In this document: positions 52,744-62,508 of the stretch, one piece after another
Layout: every line of letters starts with the position of its first letter
How positions within the stretch are numbered: the first letter of the stretch is position 1
DNA from: Saccharina japonica
Taxonomy: Eukaryota > Sar > Phaeophyceae > Laminariales > Laminariaceae
Length of the DNA: 64,000 nucleotides
NCBI GenBank assembly: GCA_008828725.1
Contig: MEHQ01004506.1
Coordinates: 74,159-138,158 of the forward strand
Direction of reading: 5' to 3'
Position numbers and translations under genes: made by a program
Notes under the pieces: generated by a model
The model's input: the letters and a program-made list of their open reading frames with translations, nothing else
Database searches by the model: none
What the model was told of the DNA's origin: nothing

Positions 52744-53380
52744 AGGCGCAGGCAGCAGCATCACACCCGTTTCCGCTGAACAAACCATCTCCCGGAGCAC
52801 ATGTTACGTCTGCAGCAGCAGCCGGTGGTGGTGGTGGTGGTGGTGGTGGTGGTGATACACGTCCCCACCTCTCGCGCCCTCCTCCTTCTTCGACGACCGA
52901 TCGAGGCAGCAGCCGCGGTTCTCCCGTGGTGGTTATACCGCATAATCGGGCGGATAGGCCCGTCAAGTCCGCGGGGCCACAACAACAGCAAGCCGTCGGC
53001 GTACCACCCGCACCGAGCTCGACCTTCAGCGCGACGGGCACCTCTAGAGGGAGTGAGCGCCGCGAGTTATCGGGTCCTCGTGCGTCTCCGAGCGCCGCTC
53101 GGCCAGGTGGGAGAGGGCCTCTTCTTGCGGCGCAACACGTGGCTGGTGTGCAGGCACCACTCGTGGTCACGACGAGGGTTTTGACGACAGGGGATCGTCC
53201 GATGGTGAGAACCGAGGACAACGAAAATGCGTGGTATGATGTATGTTTGTGTAACAGAGTCGTCAAGGTCGTACTGCTGCAGTGGGTTGAATGCCCGGGC
53301 TCTGTGTTCCAGATTGGCCGTCTCAGTAGGGCCCTGCCTCGAGTAGTAACAGGCGGTGGGAGGGGGGGGCTGAAAAAGTA
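52744..53380 (+). other. GC-rich region open in several frames, coding strand unclear
   Basis: Long frames exist on both strands and contain GGT and poly-Gly/Pro stretches. Possible exon ends: plus VSAASYRVLVRLRAPLGQV..FLRRNTWLVCRHHSWSRRGF stop (53182-53184); minus APQEEALSHLAERRSETHED. I cannot choose between them, so no gene is called. Confidence 0.3.
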
Positions 53381-54479
53381 AAAAAAATAATAGCGCGAGA
53401 GAGCGAAGGGGGGCGGGGGGGTCGAAGGCCTTACATAAATAAACTAGTCCTGTCAACGAGGAAGTAAACGAGGAAGTAAAACGGCTGGACGACTCGTGTG
53501 TAACGGTAACGTCCCTGCCCATAATCATTGCTTGCAAGCAACCAAAGACAGACTATTTGAGATATGTGACCGTACGTACAGAAAAGCGACCAAGAGGAAA
53601 CACCAAACGCCTTAACATAAGCAGCGTGGACGCACGTTGGATGCTACGTACAGGACTCACATTCGGAAGTTTGAAACGCTACCCTGCTATTATTGATACT
53701 CGTATATATGTATGTGGGTTTAGGTACCCAAGGTTCGACTCTAGGCTAGCAACAGTTTCTCTTTTATGTGCGTAGCGCGGATACACGTCAGGGGTTGGGA
53801 TCCAGACTCGACCGCGAGTATGGGACGTGAGACAAGTGGCAGATGAGCGTGACGCATCTGGTCACGCATCAAATGGTCTCGGGGGGCAATATTACCAATC
53901 ATGGTTCGTCCGTCACCGAAGGATTGTACCGTGAATCTTACTGGTGATATCATAGGAGATCTGACGCCACAGTTTGTACGATAAGAGACGAAGATCTTAT
54001 GGCTGGGTGAATTGGTGATACCTCTATGGAAGATCCTTACGGTGATCTCCGGATATGTGCAGGTTGGACGAGACATGTCTCCCACATCGCCCCCCAATGT
54101 TTTAACGCGTCATACTGGATAGCCCAGTATACTTTCGAACATGTTTTGGACAGAGCCAGGGCACAGTTTCTCTACCAATTTTGAAGTCATTGTACGACAG
54201 TAGTTGATGTATAATATTTGTACTTGTCAATCAACTAATCATGTCACCCCTTGCGTAGGGAAAACCACGCGTCTGTGTGAGCATAATGTAATTTCAACAA
54301 AGTGTTTCAGTCATGTAGTGTACGGTTTATCATCTACCAGTGATATGTGTATATGTATCCTATTCACGCACGATTGCATGATATAAGATAGTATAGCTGT
54401 CGCTAGGAACTCGCGCAGCAGGATATTAGTAACTGTCGTCAACTTGTTGTGTGCATTGGTGGGGAAAAGTACAGGAAAA

Positions 54480-54590
54480 AACGTCGGCGACGTGCCCCGA
54501 GAACCCCCGCTGCCCTCCCTTAAGGCGGTACACGCGCATGATGGCGCAGGCTTTGGCTATGAGGATCTGCTCCACTTGCGTGAGGACCGT
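54480..54590 (-). mobile_element. Helitron replicase fragment
   Basis: Minus-strand reading [20 protein letters not shown] then [16 protein letters not shown]. This is the segment 'L..VE..LIA......[12 protein letters not shown]' conserved in the N-terminal region (DUF6570-like) of Helitron Rep/helicase proteins. The frame degenerates after GHVADV (where N-x-P-Q-D usually follows), and no Rep HUH motif or helicase domain is found nearby, so this is a remnant. Confidence 0.7.
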
Positions 54591-54654
54591 AGGAAAAAAG
54601 AAAAAGTCGTCTACTATACGAAGTACAGAAAATTTGGAGGTATTTACAAATTGT

Positions 54655-54970
54655 ACGTGTAGAGTAACAGGTGGCACAGCATCTTCTCAACACAAGAGTT
54701 AGGGGTTCGAGACCCGTGTATCACTCCGAACTTCTTTTTATGTAGGAAAAGAAAAACGTACGTATAGTAGACAGATAAAATTATGAGAAACTGATGAAAA
54801 GTGCAAAAAAAAAGTAGTAGACAAAATAAAATTATGAGAATTTGATGAAAAGTGCACACAAAATCAGTAGTTTAATCAAGTAAAAAAACAGCCATGGCCA
54901 TTTTGCCAGGGGTCCCTATCACGAGAGCCTTGGTCAAAATTAGAAACTCGCATTCGCTCGTACTTATTAA
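54655..54970 (+). repeat. Dispersed repeat with B-box-like GGTTCGAGACC (copy 2)
   Basis: TAGGGGTTCGAGACCCGTGT, then AACTTCTTTTTATGTAGG, two AGATAAAATTATGAGAA..GATGAAAAGTGCA units and GGGGTCCCTATCACGAGAGC. Matches 27735-28290. It follows the Helitron fragment by ~65 bp. Confidence 0.5.
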
Positions 54971-55247
54971 CATACTCAACGAAAAACGTTTTTTTTTTTT
55001 AACGAGTACAAGTACTACTGTAGTTCCTTAAAACCTTTTATACTTGACGGTGGTACACGGAACCGTTGTACAACATTATGGTTTACGGACCTGTTCATAC
55101 TAACGATGGTATACAGAACTTTGTATAAAGTATTGATGTTACCTTTGACAACAGTCACTGCATTAGTTACCACTATACGATGTGTGTGGTACGGTTTGCT
55201 TGCAAGGCTTGAAACACACATAGTGATAGGACGATCCGGTGGGGTAA

Positions 55248-55426
55248 GGGAGTTCACGGAGAAAGGCGGCGTCTCCGAACCCGAGAACGAGGAGAAAAGC
55301 GCCGTCGCCAACTCCGAGAGCATGAAGATATCGTTTAGAAGCGTCTCGAAGGAACCGTCGCCTTCGCAATCGTCCTCTTCTGGCAAAGAAGAGATCTCTG
55401 GTGAGCACTTGGACGACCTCAACGTT
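55248..55426 (+). repeat. Inverted coding repeat, left arm
   Basis: About 90 percent identical to the reverse complement of 55502-55683, with a 75-bp spacer. In plus sense it reads NEEKSAVANSESMKISFRSV then SKEPSPSQSSSSGKEEISGE. Confidence 0.85.
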
Positions 55427-55446
55427 GAGCAACTCGAAGTCCTTCT

Positions 55447-55797
55447 CTACAAAGCAGAGACTAAGCCGCGCACAGTAGCGCTCCAACAGCAAGATCCGTC
55501 ACCAACGCTGAGGCCCCCCAGGTGCTCACCAGATATCTCTTCTTCGCCAGAAGAGGACGATTGCGAAGGCGACGGCTCCTTCGAGACGCTTCTAAACGAT
55601 ATCTCCATGCTCTTAGAGTTGGCGACGGCGCCTTTCTCCTTGTTCTCGGGTTCGGCGACGGTTCCTTTCTCCGTGACCTCCCTTTCCTCATCGGAAGCGG
55701 GGGGGGTTCGACTACTGCCGACAGTGACCCAATCCACCCTCTCGGTAGAGTCTTCGTCGTACCGTGACGCCGTGACTCCGCCGAATCCATGGTGATT
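55447..55797 (-). pseudogene. Ser/Glu-rich coding segment, right arm of inverted repeat
   Basis: Minus-strand frame reads ASRYDEDSTERVDWVTVGSS, RTPPASDEEREVTEKGTVAE, PENKEKGAVANSKSMEISFR, SVSKEPSPSQSSSSGEEEIS. A continuous acidic, Ser-rich sequence with no motif I know, lacking a start ATG (an in-frame TGA precedes it). The 55502-55683 part is mirrored in 55248-55426, where the opposite strand keeps the same frame. Probably derived from a transposon or a captured gene and duplicated in inverted orientation. Confidence 0.4.
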
Positions 55798-55878
55798 TCA
55801 CGCGCAGGTTCGTGTCCTGCCGTCGACGCCAATGTGGGTGGTAAGACGGCATCTAGTGCGTGGATCGTCGAGTCTTAT

Positions 55879-56185
55879 TGACAACGACTTAGGATAGATC
55901 TTCCAGGGTCGGGCTGGTTATTACGATTCTGGTGCTGGGAATCAAGGCACGGGCGTAGACCCAACCCAACCCCTAGCCCTAACCCTAACTCTAACCATGA
56001 CACCGACCCACGCCCAAAACGGGCCAGAAACGGGCCGAAAACGGGGCTGCGCCGCTTTCGTTTCTTTTTTTAGAAAATGATACCAGAACTGCGGACCACC
56101 AAATTCCTCCCGATACTAACAGTGATATAATTTTTCCCGGAAAATTATGAACTACCGTTGCAAGATCTATCCTAAGTCGTTGTCA
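55879..56185. mobile_element. TIR element with perfect 24-bp ends
   Basis: Left 55879-55902 and right 56162-56185 are exact reverse complements (TGACAACGACTTAGGATAGA plus TCTT). The 307-bp interior holds AGCCCTAACCCTAACTCTAA and AAACGGGCCAGAAACGGGCC and no coding sequence. Confidence 0.8.
55955..55996 (+). repeat. Telomere-like CCCTAA cluster
   Basis: ACCCAACCCAACCCCTAGCC followed by CTAACCCTAACTCTAACC: about four to five CCCTAA-type units, complementary to TTAGGG. Confidence 0.7.
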
Positions 56186-56552
56186 GGATTACTAGGAGTG
56201 AGGGATCGTCTCTTGCTTGCCCTGGACGGGTCCCTGGTGCCGGAGGAGAGATCGTGTCGGTCCCCTCTCTTGTGGTCGCCGCCGCAGATGTTCGTAGAAT
56301 GTGCTGGGTTTGGACGGGGAACACATGTATGAGCGGGCGACAAACGGCTTCCTTGGCGTGGGAGCCCACCAACCAATCGATCGATGGAACTCACAGCTGG
56401 CTAGCGTATTTTTCATCCGAATTAAAAAAAAAAAAAAAACAAAAAAAACACGTCGGCGGTGAGATCGGTTATTCGAATTCCACCTTTTGCAAGCTTGCGC
56501 GTAAATATTCTCGATCGCGCTTACTACATATAATACGTAGGAGGGTGGCCTT

Positions 56553-56953
56553 GACGCATGCTACGCTAGAGGTGCGCCATGCTTTTTCTGAGTGAGCTCC
56601 CTCACTTGAGGACCTCCATACCTGCATACCTGCAGTAGTCTCAACTCTGATTGTGGAGGAATGTAAAAGGGCCACGTCGTATACCCAATGAACAATCACA
56701 TGACCTATAAATACACGAAGAGAGAAGATTGCGACACAAGAATGAAATAGTCTGACGATTTTATGGTTAACCCTCATAGGACTGGAGTCCCGTTTTGGGG
56801 ACAAATCACGTAGAATTAGACTGGTTTGTCCCCTAAACGAGACTGCAGTCCTAAAAGGGTTCAGGAGCCTTCACTATTACTAGGTCATTTCAGAAAACGT
56901 TTCAGCCAAAAAAAAGGTATACCTTATACCTCTATCGTACTATAGCACGCGTC
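56553..56953 (+). mobile_element. TIR element family E with nested MITE A
   Basis: Left GACGCATGCTACGCTAGAGG TGCGCCATG; right ATACCTCTATCGTACTATAG CACGCGTC. MITE 56767-56862 is inserted between GATTTTATGG and TCAGGAGCCTTCA. Without it the length (~305 bp) approaches copy 49222-49497. Confidence 0.7.
56767..56862. mobile_element. Palindromic MITE (family A), nested
   Basis: TTAACCCTCATAGGACTGGA and GACTGCAGTCCTAAAAGGGT ends. GTTTTGGGGACAAATCACGT faces GGTTTGTCCCCTAAACGAGA. Confidence 0.8.
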
Positions 56954-57257
56954 CCCCCTGAAGGGTAAAGATCGTTGACAACAGCACCTCCTGCACGATC
57001 GCAACCCCGCGCTCAAGATACTGGATATACGAAGAGGACAGAAACGTACCCCACTGGTAAAACACGCGACGGCTAACCCCAAACCTTGCCCCTTGTGTGT
57101 CACGTTATCCCCGGTTCCCCTCATGGTTTTGAGGAGGCATTTGCTTGACAACAATCGCACAATATGGCGATTTTCCGCGCCTTCTTGCTCAGAATGCATC
57201 TAAGCGGCCGCAAGAGAAAGCTAGTTTTTTTTTACCCCCAACACGTTTGTGAGTGAT

Positions 57258-57348
57258 TATTACGGAGGAACCTAGTAAATAGGACCATATTTTTTTAGTA
57301 AAAATAAGTAAATATATAGGTTTTTGTGTTTAAAGCAGGTCCTATTTA
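57258..57348. mobile_element. MITE family C, incomplete
   Basis: ATTACGGAGGAACCTAGTAA ATAGGACC at the left; the right end stops at GGTCCTATTTACA where the SINE 3' end begins, so the SINE truncated or abutted it. Confidence 0.65.
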
Positions 57349-57349
57349 C

Positions 57350-57684
57350 AAATTTGTTTTCATCCCATTTATTATCTTCGCACTTCTGTCTTTCTCTCTC
57401 CCTAGCCGTAACTCAGATCCGGGGTCACAAAGTAGGCTCCTCTCCCTCGCCCCCCTCTACTGTTCTTGCCTTGATTTTTATTGCGCAGAGGGTTCAGCCT
57501 TCCCAACGCTCGTCGAACTTCATCGAAGTTTTGCTGACTCACGCTCTCGCGCTTTCCGCTAGCCAATATCTTTTTTTTCGCGAGAAAACGTCCCTACGAA
57601 CATGCGCTCGGGGGGGGGCTCGAACTCACGATATTGGCGCTAACAGGCTTCGTGGTTACCTGCTAGCCCACCGGGGCGACCGGC
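57350..57684 (-). mobile_element. tRNA-headed SINE, full length
   Basis: Minus strand: GAGCCGGTCGCCCCGGTGGG CTAGCAGGT (A-box-like), GTGAGTTCGAGCCCCC (B box), then CGTAGGGACGTTTTCTCGCG, GAGCGTTGGGAAGGCTGAAC, CCCGGATCTGAGTTACGGCT, and a GAAGTGCGAAGATAATAAAT GGGATG end with A-rich tail. It matches 62053-62392 along its length. Confidence 0.8.
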
Positions 57685-58254
57685 TCATCGTCCCCTGAAA
57701 TAGGGTGTTTGCGAAGAATTGTGTTGAGTTGGGTATCTTGTAGTCTATTCCCTACATAATAGCAATCTCGACCCACGAGAAATTCATTGCTGCGGGGGGA
57801 AAAAAGTGGCCAGAAAAGGCGTTTTTACCGTACGTATTCTTGGGTTGGGTGCGGAGCTCTGTAGTTTGGTTACCAAACGGAGCAGCGCCTGGTTGGCTGC
57901 GACCAACGCCTTCGGATTTACCTGTCATATCTAATCAGCCCCCCCTCACATGGGTCGGTTTTCAACTATTTTCACAATCCAGCCAAGTTGGTGAACCCTA
58001 ATGTGTCAACCTGCACAGTATTCGGGTCAAGCCGAATATAAGGCATAACCGTATCCTTTCCCCTAGTCTACTCGAGATTATTTGGAAGGTGATAACACGG
58101 GAGTTTCGTACCTTCACAAGTTGCCTTTTTTCCCTGGCTCGGGCTTTCTTGAACGAAGGAGGCATGCAGCAACAAAAGTTACTTGTAGCAAGTTTCCACA
58201 CATCGGGGGGGCAGAAAATCGATTCCCATCCTGATAATCTAGAGTAGATTTTTC

Positions 58255-58670
58255 AAGGCAGGCATATCCCTGATCTGTATGATCTGTATGATCTAGCTCA
58301 AGTTGGCAGGTGGGAGCCACATGTTTAGCACGATCTGGGACATGCCTCCTGGGTTGGATATGCACTATACCGATACTGCACGAATATCTCATACCGGCAG
58401 GTTAGGATCTAGATGACCTATCTGTAGATGATCTATCTGTAGATGGTCTATCTGTAGATGGTCTATCTGTAGATGGTATATCTGTAGATGATCTATCTGA
58501 AGATGATCTATCTGTAGATGATCTATCTGTAGATGATATATCTGTAGATGATCTATCTGTAGATGATCTATCTGTAGATGATCTATCTGTAGATGATCTA
58601 TCTGTAGATGATCTATCTGTAGATGATCTATCTGTAGATGATCTATCTGTAGATGATCTATCTGTAGATG
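58255..58670 (+). repeat. 15-bp GATCTATCTGTAGAT minisatellite
   Basis: Preceded by GATCTGTATGATCTGTATGA. From ~58410 about 17 units of GATGATCTATCTGTA with GGTCTA and GATATA variants run to the 5-N gap. The unit is a multiple of three, so frames stay open without being genes. Confidence 0.95.
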
Positions 58671-58675
58671 NNNNN
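58671..58675. other. Assembly gap, 5 N
   Basis: Ends the 15-bp array and is followed by a G-run, so array length is probably underestimated. Confidence 0.95.
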
Positions 58676-59404
58676 GGGGGGGGGTTCGGGGGGACGATTT
58701 CATAAATGACTTAGTATATTATTTCTACTGGTAGTATATCAGCCGGCGGTATTTTTTCACTTAAAGCTGAGAGTATATCGACCACTTTATTCGGTCGAAC
58801 GCACAACTGACGTATTTTGTAGAATGCATACCTGGTATACATCAATGAAAGCTCGGACGATTGTGGAGCACACCCATATGTTTCACCGGTACGACAGCGG
58901 CAACGCTGCTCTTCACGCCGTCCATTGATATTCTCCAAAAGCATCCCGGGCATCCGTCCCCGTGCCATGTCGGTGCACTTTGTTTTTCCTTATCGTCCCA
59001 CGGCGGCAGCTGCGGCGGGGGTACAGTAATGTTTGTTCGCTGCAGCAAAAGCTGCTTTTGTTGTACAGTAGTGGTCGCCTACTAGTACTGCCACGGATTA
59101 TAGTTATACCTCGGAGGGACAAATGCTTAATATTTCTGAGTCAACAGAACAGCAAAAAAAAAAGAAATGTGAGTTTTGTTAACAACCGACGGAATTTTTT
59201 TTTCATTATACATACGTATAGGCATGGGCTCTACCGACGGAAGGGTTTATTCTCAAGTCACGGCATGTTGGGGGGTGAGACATACGTCAATGGTTGAAAA
59301 AGTCGGCGTGACGGACGCTCGCTAGATTTTAGTGCGGGTTTCGTCGGCCGTACGTCCTAAGACCGGGGATGCTCGTTTTTCGATGACGGACCGTCAATGT
59401 AGGC

Positions 59405-59672
59405 ATAAATGACGCGTGCTACGGTAGAGGTAGTCCCAGTGACACTTTTTGGCTGAATCGTTTTCTGAACGATCGGGCTTCCTAACTCAAATTCGTCGGA
59501 CTTTCATTCTTGTGACGAAATATGTTTTCAAGTATACTTCGGTCATGAGAGTTTTCACCCGGTAGCACTTTTATTCCCCTCCGAAATCGTTTTTCGGTGA
59601 GGTATGACGCTCCTTTAAGTGAAGAGCTCAGAAAAAAAACATGAATCATCTCTATTGGAGCATGCGTAATGC
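59405..59672 (-). mobile_element. TIR element family E, diverged inverted copy
   Basis: GACGCGTGCTACGGTAGAGG at the left, TTTTTGGCTGAATCGTTTTC, AACTCAAATTCGTCGGACTT, GAGCTCAGAAAAAAAACATG, GGAGCATGCG at the right. The rest of 58676-59404 has no supported gene. Confidence 0.6.
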
Positions 59673-60019
59673 TTTCTGTCACGCGGTGCCCTTTTTATGG
59701 CCCGCCAGGCGACGGAACAAATGGTCATTATTTGTTAGGCTTGTACCCTGGGCTGGGTAATTGGTACGGTATTTGTTTTTGACTCGAGGAGGCTCAGTCA
59801 GTAGGTACAATAACTATACATATATAGCAGTGTTAGATATCGATATCGAGCGAGCATCGAGTTGGATACGATACCGGTAAACAAATAGTAATAATCAATG
59901 CGTGCAATCTCGATATTTTATTTAGATTGAAGCCTATGTTCTTCGATCTCTGCACAGATATAACAAAAAAAACACGGGGATGCCAGGGAATGGAGGACAA
60001 AACACGTTCGATAACATAT

Positions 60020-60092
60020 ATATAAATATCGAAAGTTCGATATATATTGATATTTCGATATCGATATATATCGATATATATCGAAACTTTCG
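60020..60092. repeat. TATCGATA-rich hairpin
   Basis: ATATCGAAAGTTCGATATAT and TATATATCGAAACTTTCGAT are inverted about an AT-rich GATATCGATATATATCGATA centre. Confidence 0.8.
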
Positions 60093-60111
60093 ATGCGTTT
60101 CCCCCCCTCCC

Positions 60112-60300
60112 CCCCATCCCATTTATTATCTTCGCCCTTCCTTTCTCTCTCCCTCTTTAGTCGTAACTCAGATCCGGGGTCACATCTATATAGCAGGCTC
60201 TTCTCCCTCCTCCCCCCCAGTACGGTTCGTGCCTTGCATTTTTGTTTATCGAGAGGAGGCTTCAGCCCTTTCTTCCCTCGTCGACTCGCATCGAAAATGC
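60112..60300 (-). mobile_element. 5'-truncated tRNA-headed SINE copy
   Basis: Minus strand retains CGAGTCGACGAGGGAAGAAA, CAAGGCACGAACCGTACTGG, CCCGGATCTGAGTTACGACT and the GGGATGGG end. The head is missing. Confidence 0.65.
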
Positions 60301-60344
60301 GCCTACCCGATACCCACCACTCATAAATACCTGGTAGCACTTTA

Positions 60345-60432
60345 ACCCATTCAGAACGGAACAAAAATGTCCTACACTAATTCCAAGTAGTTTTGTCCCC
60401 AAATCCGTGGGACCGGTTCTTAAGGGGTTAAC
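60345..60432. mobile_element. Single copy of the 76-bp satellite relative
   Basis: TTTAACCCATTCAGAACGGA, ACACTAATTCCAAGTAGTTT, GTGGGACCGGTTCTTAAGGG GTTAA. Imperfect inverted ends. A likely single-copy form of the 2569-3335 array unit. Confidence 0.65.
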
Positions 60433-60475
60433 AGCATGCATATAGGTCGTCTCCTACAACAAAGCAGTGTATTAG

Positions 60476-60588
60476 TACGGAGGGCCATAGTAAACACTTG
60501 TAAATAGCACCTACGGTACACGCAAACACCTATATATTCACCTATTTTTCGCTAACAACATTTGGTCCTATTTACTACGGTCCTCCCG
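60476..60588. mobile_element. MITE family C
   Basis: TACGGAGGGCCATAGTAAAC faces GGTCCTATTTACTACGGTCC TCCCGT. Confidence 0.75.
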
Positions 60589-60985
60589 TTATAGTGGTTC
60601 TTTCCATCGTCCTATGAACAGGGCGTAAACACAATGACGCCATTTCCGACACTACCACTCCTAACCGTGTACCTTCATTTTCATCATTTTCTGCCTGTGT
60701 GGCTGAAACAAACAGGTACTACTGCTATATATGTTGCAACGCGTGAGTTTTGCCTTGTTAATACTCATACGAAGTATATACCGACGGAAATAGAATATAC
60801 TGTAGTATGTAATGCGCGAATATATCTTGCTTTATTAACATTCGTATAAACTGACATTGAACATTAAGTAATGTGGCGATTTCCGCTTTTATGTTTACTC
60901 CTCGTGGCGTCCTGGTATGAGTTATAGGCGCCCGTCAACGTTCACGGGGCGGCAACCGCACAGGCGTCTCCCCCTTCTTCTCCAG

Positions 60986-61111
60986 CCGGAAGCCCCAGAC
61001 CTCGCTCCTCGCGAGCTTTGGGGGGAGAGCCGGAGCAGCACTCGGCGCGCAGCAACCTGTCCCAGGCGTCCGACTCCTTCCGAGAAGGTCGACAGCCCGT
61101 GCGCAAACCTG
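60986..61111 (+). CDS. Candidate exon, Pro/Arg/Ser-rich
   Basis: Preceded by a strong pyrimidine tract and TTCTCCAG, followed by GTGAGC. 42 whole codons: PEAPDLAPRELWGESRSS..CPRRPTPSEKVDSPCANL. GC-rich like true exons here, but the other two frames are also open and no partner exon is found. Confidence 0.3.
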
Positions 61112-62052
61112 GTGAGCGGACGGACCCCTCTGGGTGGAAGCAAAAGGACCGTTGTGGGCACACACATGACATCAAAGCAGTCCTTATATTACCGTCCATT
61201 GTTTTGTATGGAATCATCCCACGGTTGAGGTTGCACTTTTTCGGCTTGAAATTTCTGCGAAATTCCTGCGAAATTTCTGCGAATTTTCTGACCGGTTCAG
61301 CTCCTCAAGTGGAGTAACAACCGTATATATAGCATGACGTTTTACTGCTTTAAACGGTATGTATTTAGGGTGATTAATTTATACAGTACGTGACAGATGT
61401 TGAGAATCTGATGATTAAGCATTTGAGACTGAGGTTCTGGGGGGGGAAATGAAGAATGCGACCTCGTTGCACTGAACTAGTGTGAAACACACCCGGTCTT
61501 ACATAAGAATTCCAGTCTGGCCAAAAATAAGAGATTCTTAACATCTATTGCGTTTTGTAGCGCGTCGATAAGCTTGGCAAGGAACGAAGTGCTTCGAAAT
61601 GATGTATCGAGGGCGAGATACGCGAGGAGCGCAGATAATAAGGCGCCGCCCCTACAAGGACATACTACTGGTCCACGCTGGACGGAAAACAGACAAAAGG
61701 GTGTTTCACGCAAAATAATTTGGTTGGGTTTCGGGTTTCTTGATTGCCTGTTTCCTAGTAAAATGGCAAATCCCAATTTACCCACTGAAGCATTATTTGC
61801 TTTGAGGGGAAAAACAAAAGAGTGTTAAAAAAATAACGTTTTTTTCAAACCTTTTAGGTGTTCTTGGGGTTGGGGGGTAACTTCGCAGGTTGCAAAACCT
61901 ATCGTATTTCTTCTGATTGGCTTCGTAGCACGTTCGGAATTACCTGTTTAGCCAATCGGCCGGCCCTCTTGGCGTTTGTCGGTTTCATTTTTTTTAATAA
62001 CCCAACCACATTGGATTGCATCGCGAACACCCTGCTTTCACGGGGGGCCACA

Positions 62053-62392
62053 GAGCCGGCGTCCCCGGTGGAATGGCAGGTGCATCTCGTCCCTGTTAGA
62101 GTCAAGGTCGTGGGTTCGAGCCCCCCCCGAGTGCATGCTCGTCGTAGGGACTTTTTCTCGCAAAAATTAGCGGAAGGCACGAGAGCGTGAGTTAGCAAAA
62201 TTCGATGAAACTCGACAAGCGTTGGGAATGCTGAACCCTCTGCGCGATAAAAATCAAGGCAAGAACCGTTGTAGTGGGGGAGGAGGGAGAAGAGCCTGCT
62301 TTGTGATCCCGGATCTGAGTTACGACTAGGAAGGGAGAGGGACAGAAGTGCGAAGATAACTCGTAAATGGGATGGAAAAAATAATAAAAAAA
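62053..62392 (+). mobile_element. tRNA-headed SINE, full length
   Basis: Head GAGCCGGCGTCCCCGGTGGA ATGGCAGGTGC with A-box-like GGTGGAATGGC and B box GTGGGTTCGAGCCCCC. Body GGGACTTTTTCTCGCAAAAA, AGCGTTGGGAATGCTGAACC. Tail GATCCCGGATCTGAGTTACG ..AGAAGTGCGAAGATAAC and GGGATGG A-rich end. Confidence 0.8.
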
Positions 62393-62397
62393 GTAAA

Positions 62398-62508
62398 TTG
62401 GACCAAATATTAGAATTAATAGTAAAAATAGGTAAATATGTGTAATATATATATTGGGTATACCGTAGGTCCTATTTACTAGTATTTACTATGGTCCACC
62501 GTAATAAT
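62398..62508. mobile_element. MITE family C
   Basis: ATTGGACCAAATATTAGAAT at the left, GGTCCTATTTACTAGTATTT ACTATGGTCCACCGTA at the right. Adjacent to the SINE end. Confidence 0.6.

Noticed and set aside
58389..58703. IDHLQ repeat frame on the minus strand and CRISPR-like appearance of the array
   Set aside because: A 15-bp tandem minisatellite with no spacers, broken by an N gap. There is no CRISPR structure anywhere in the window.
58840..59050. Minus-strand frame QLPPWDDKEKQSAPTWHGDG
   Set aside because: Protein-like composition but no splice borders, no motif, and the opposite strand is equally open.
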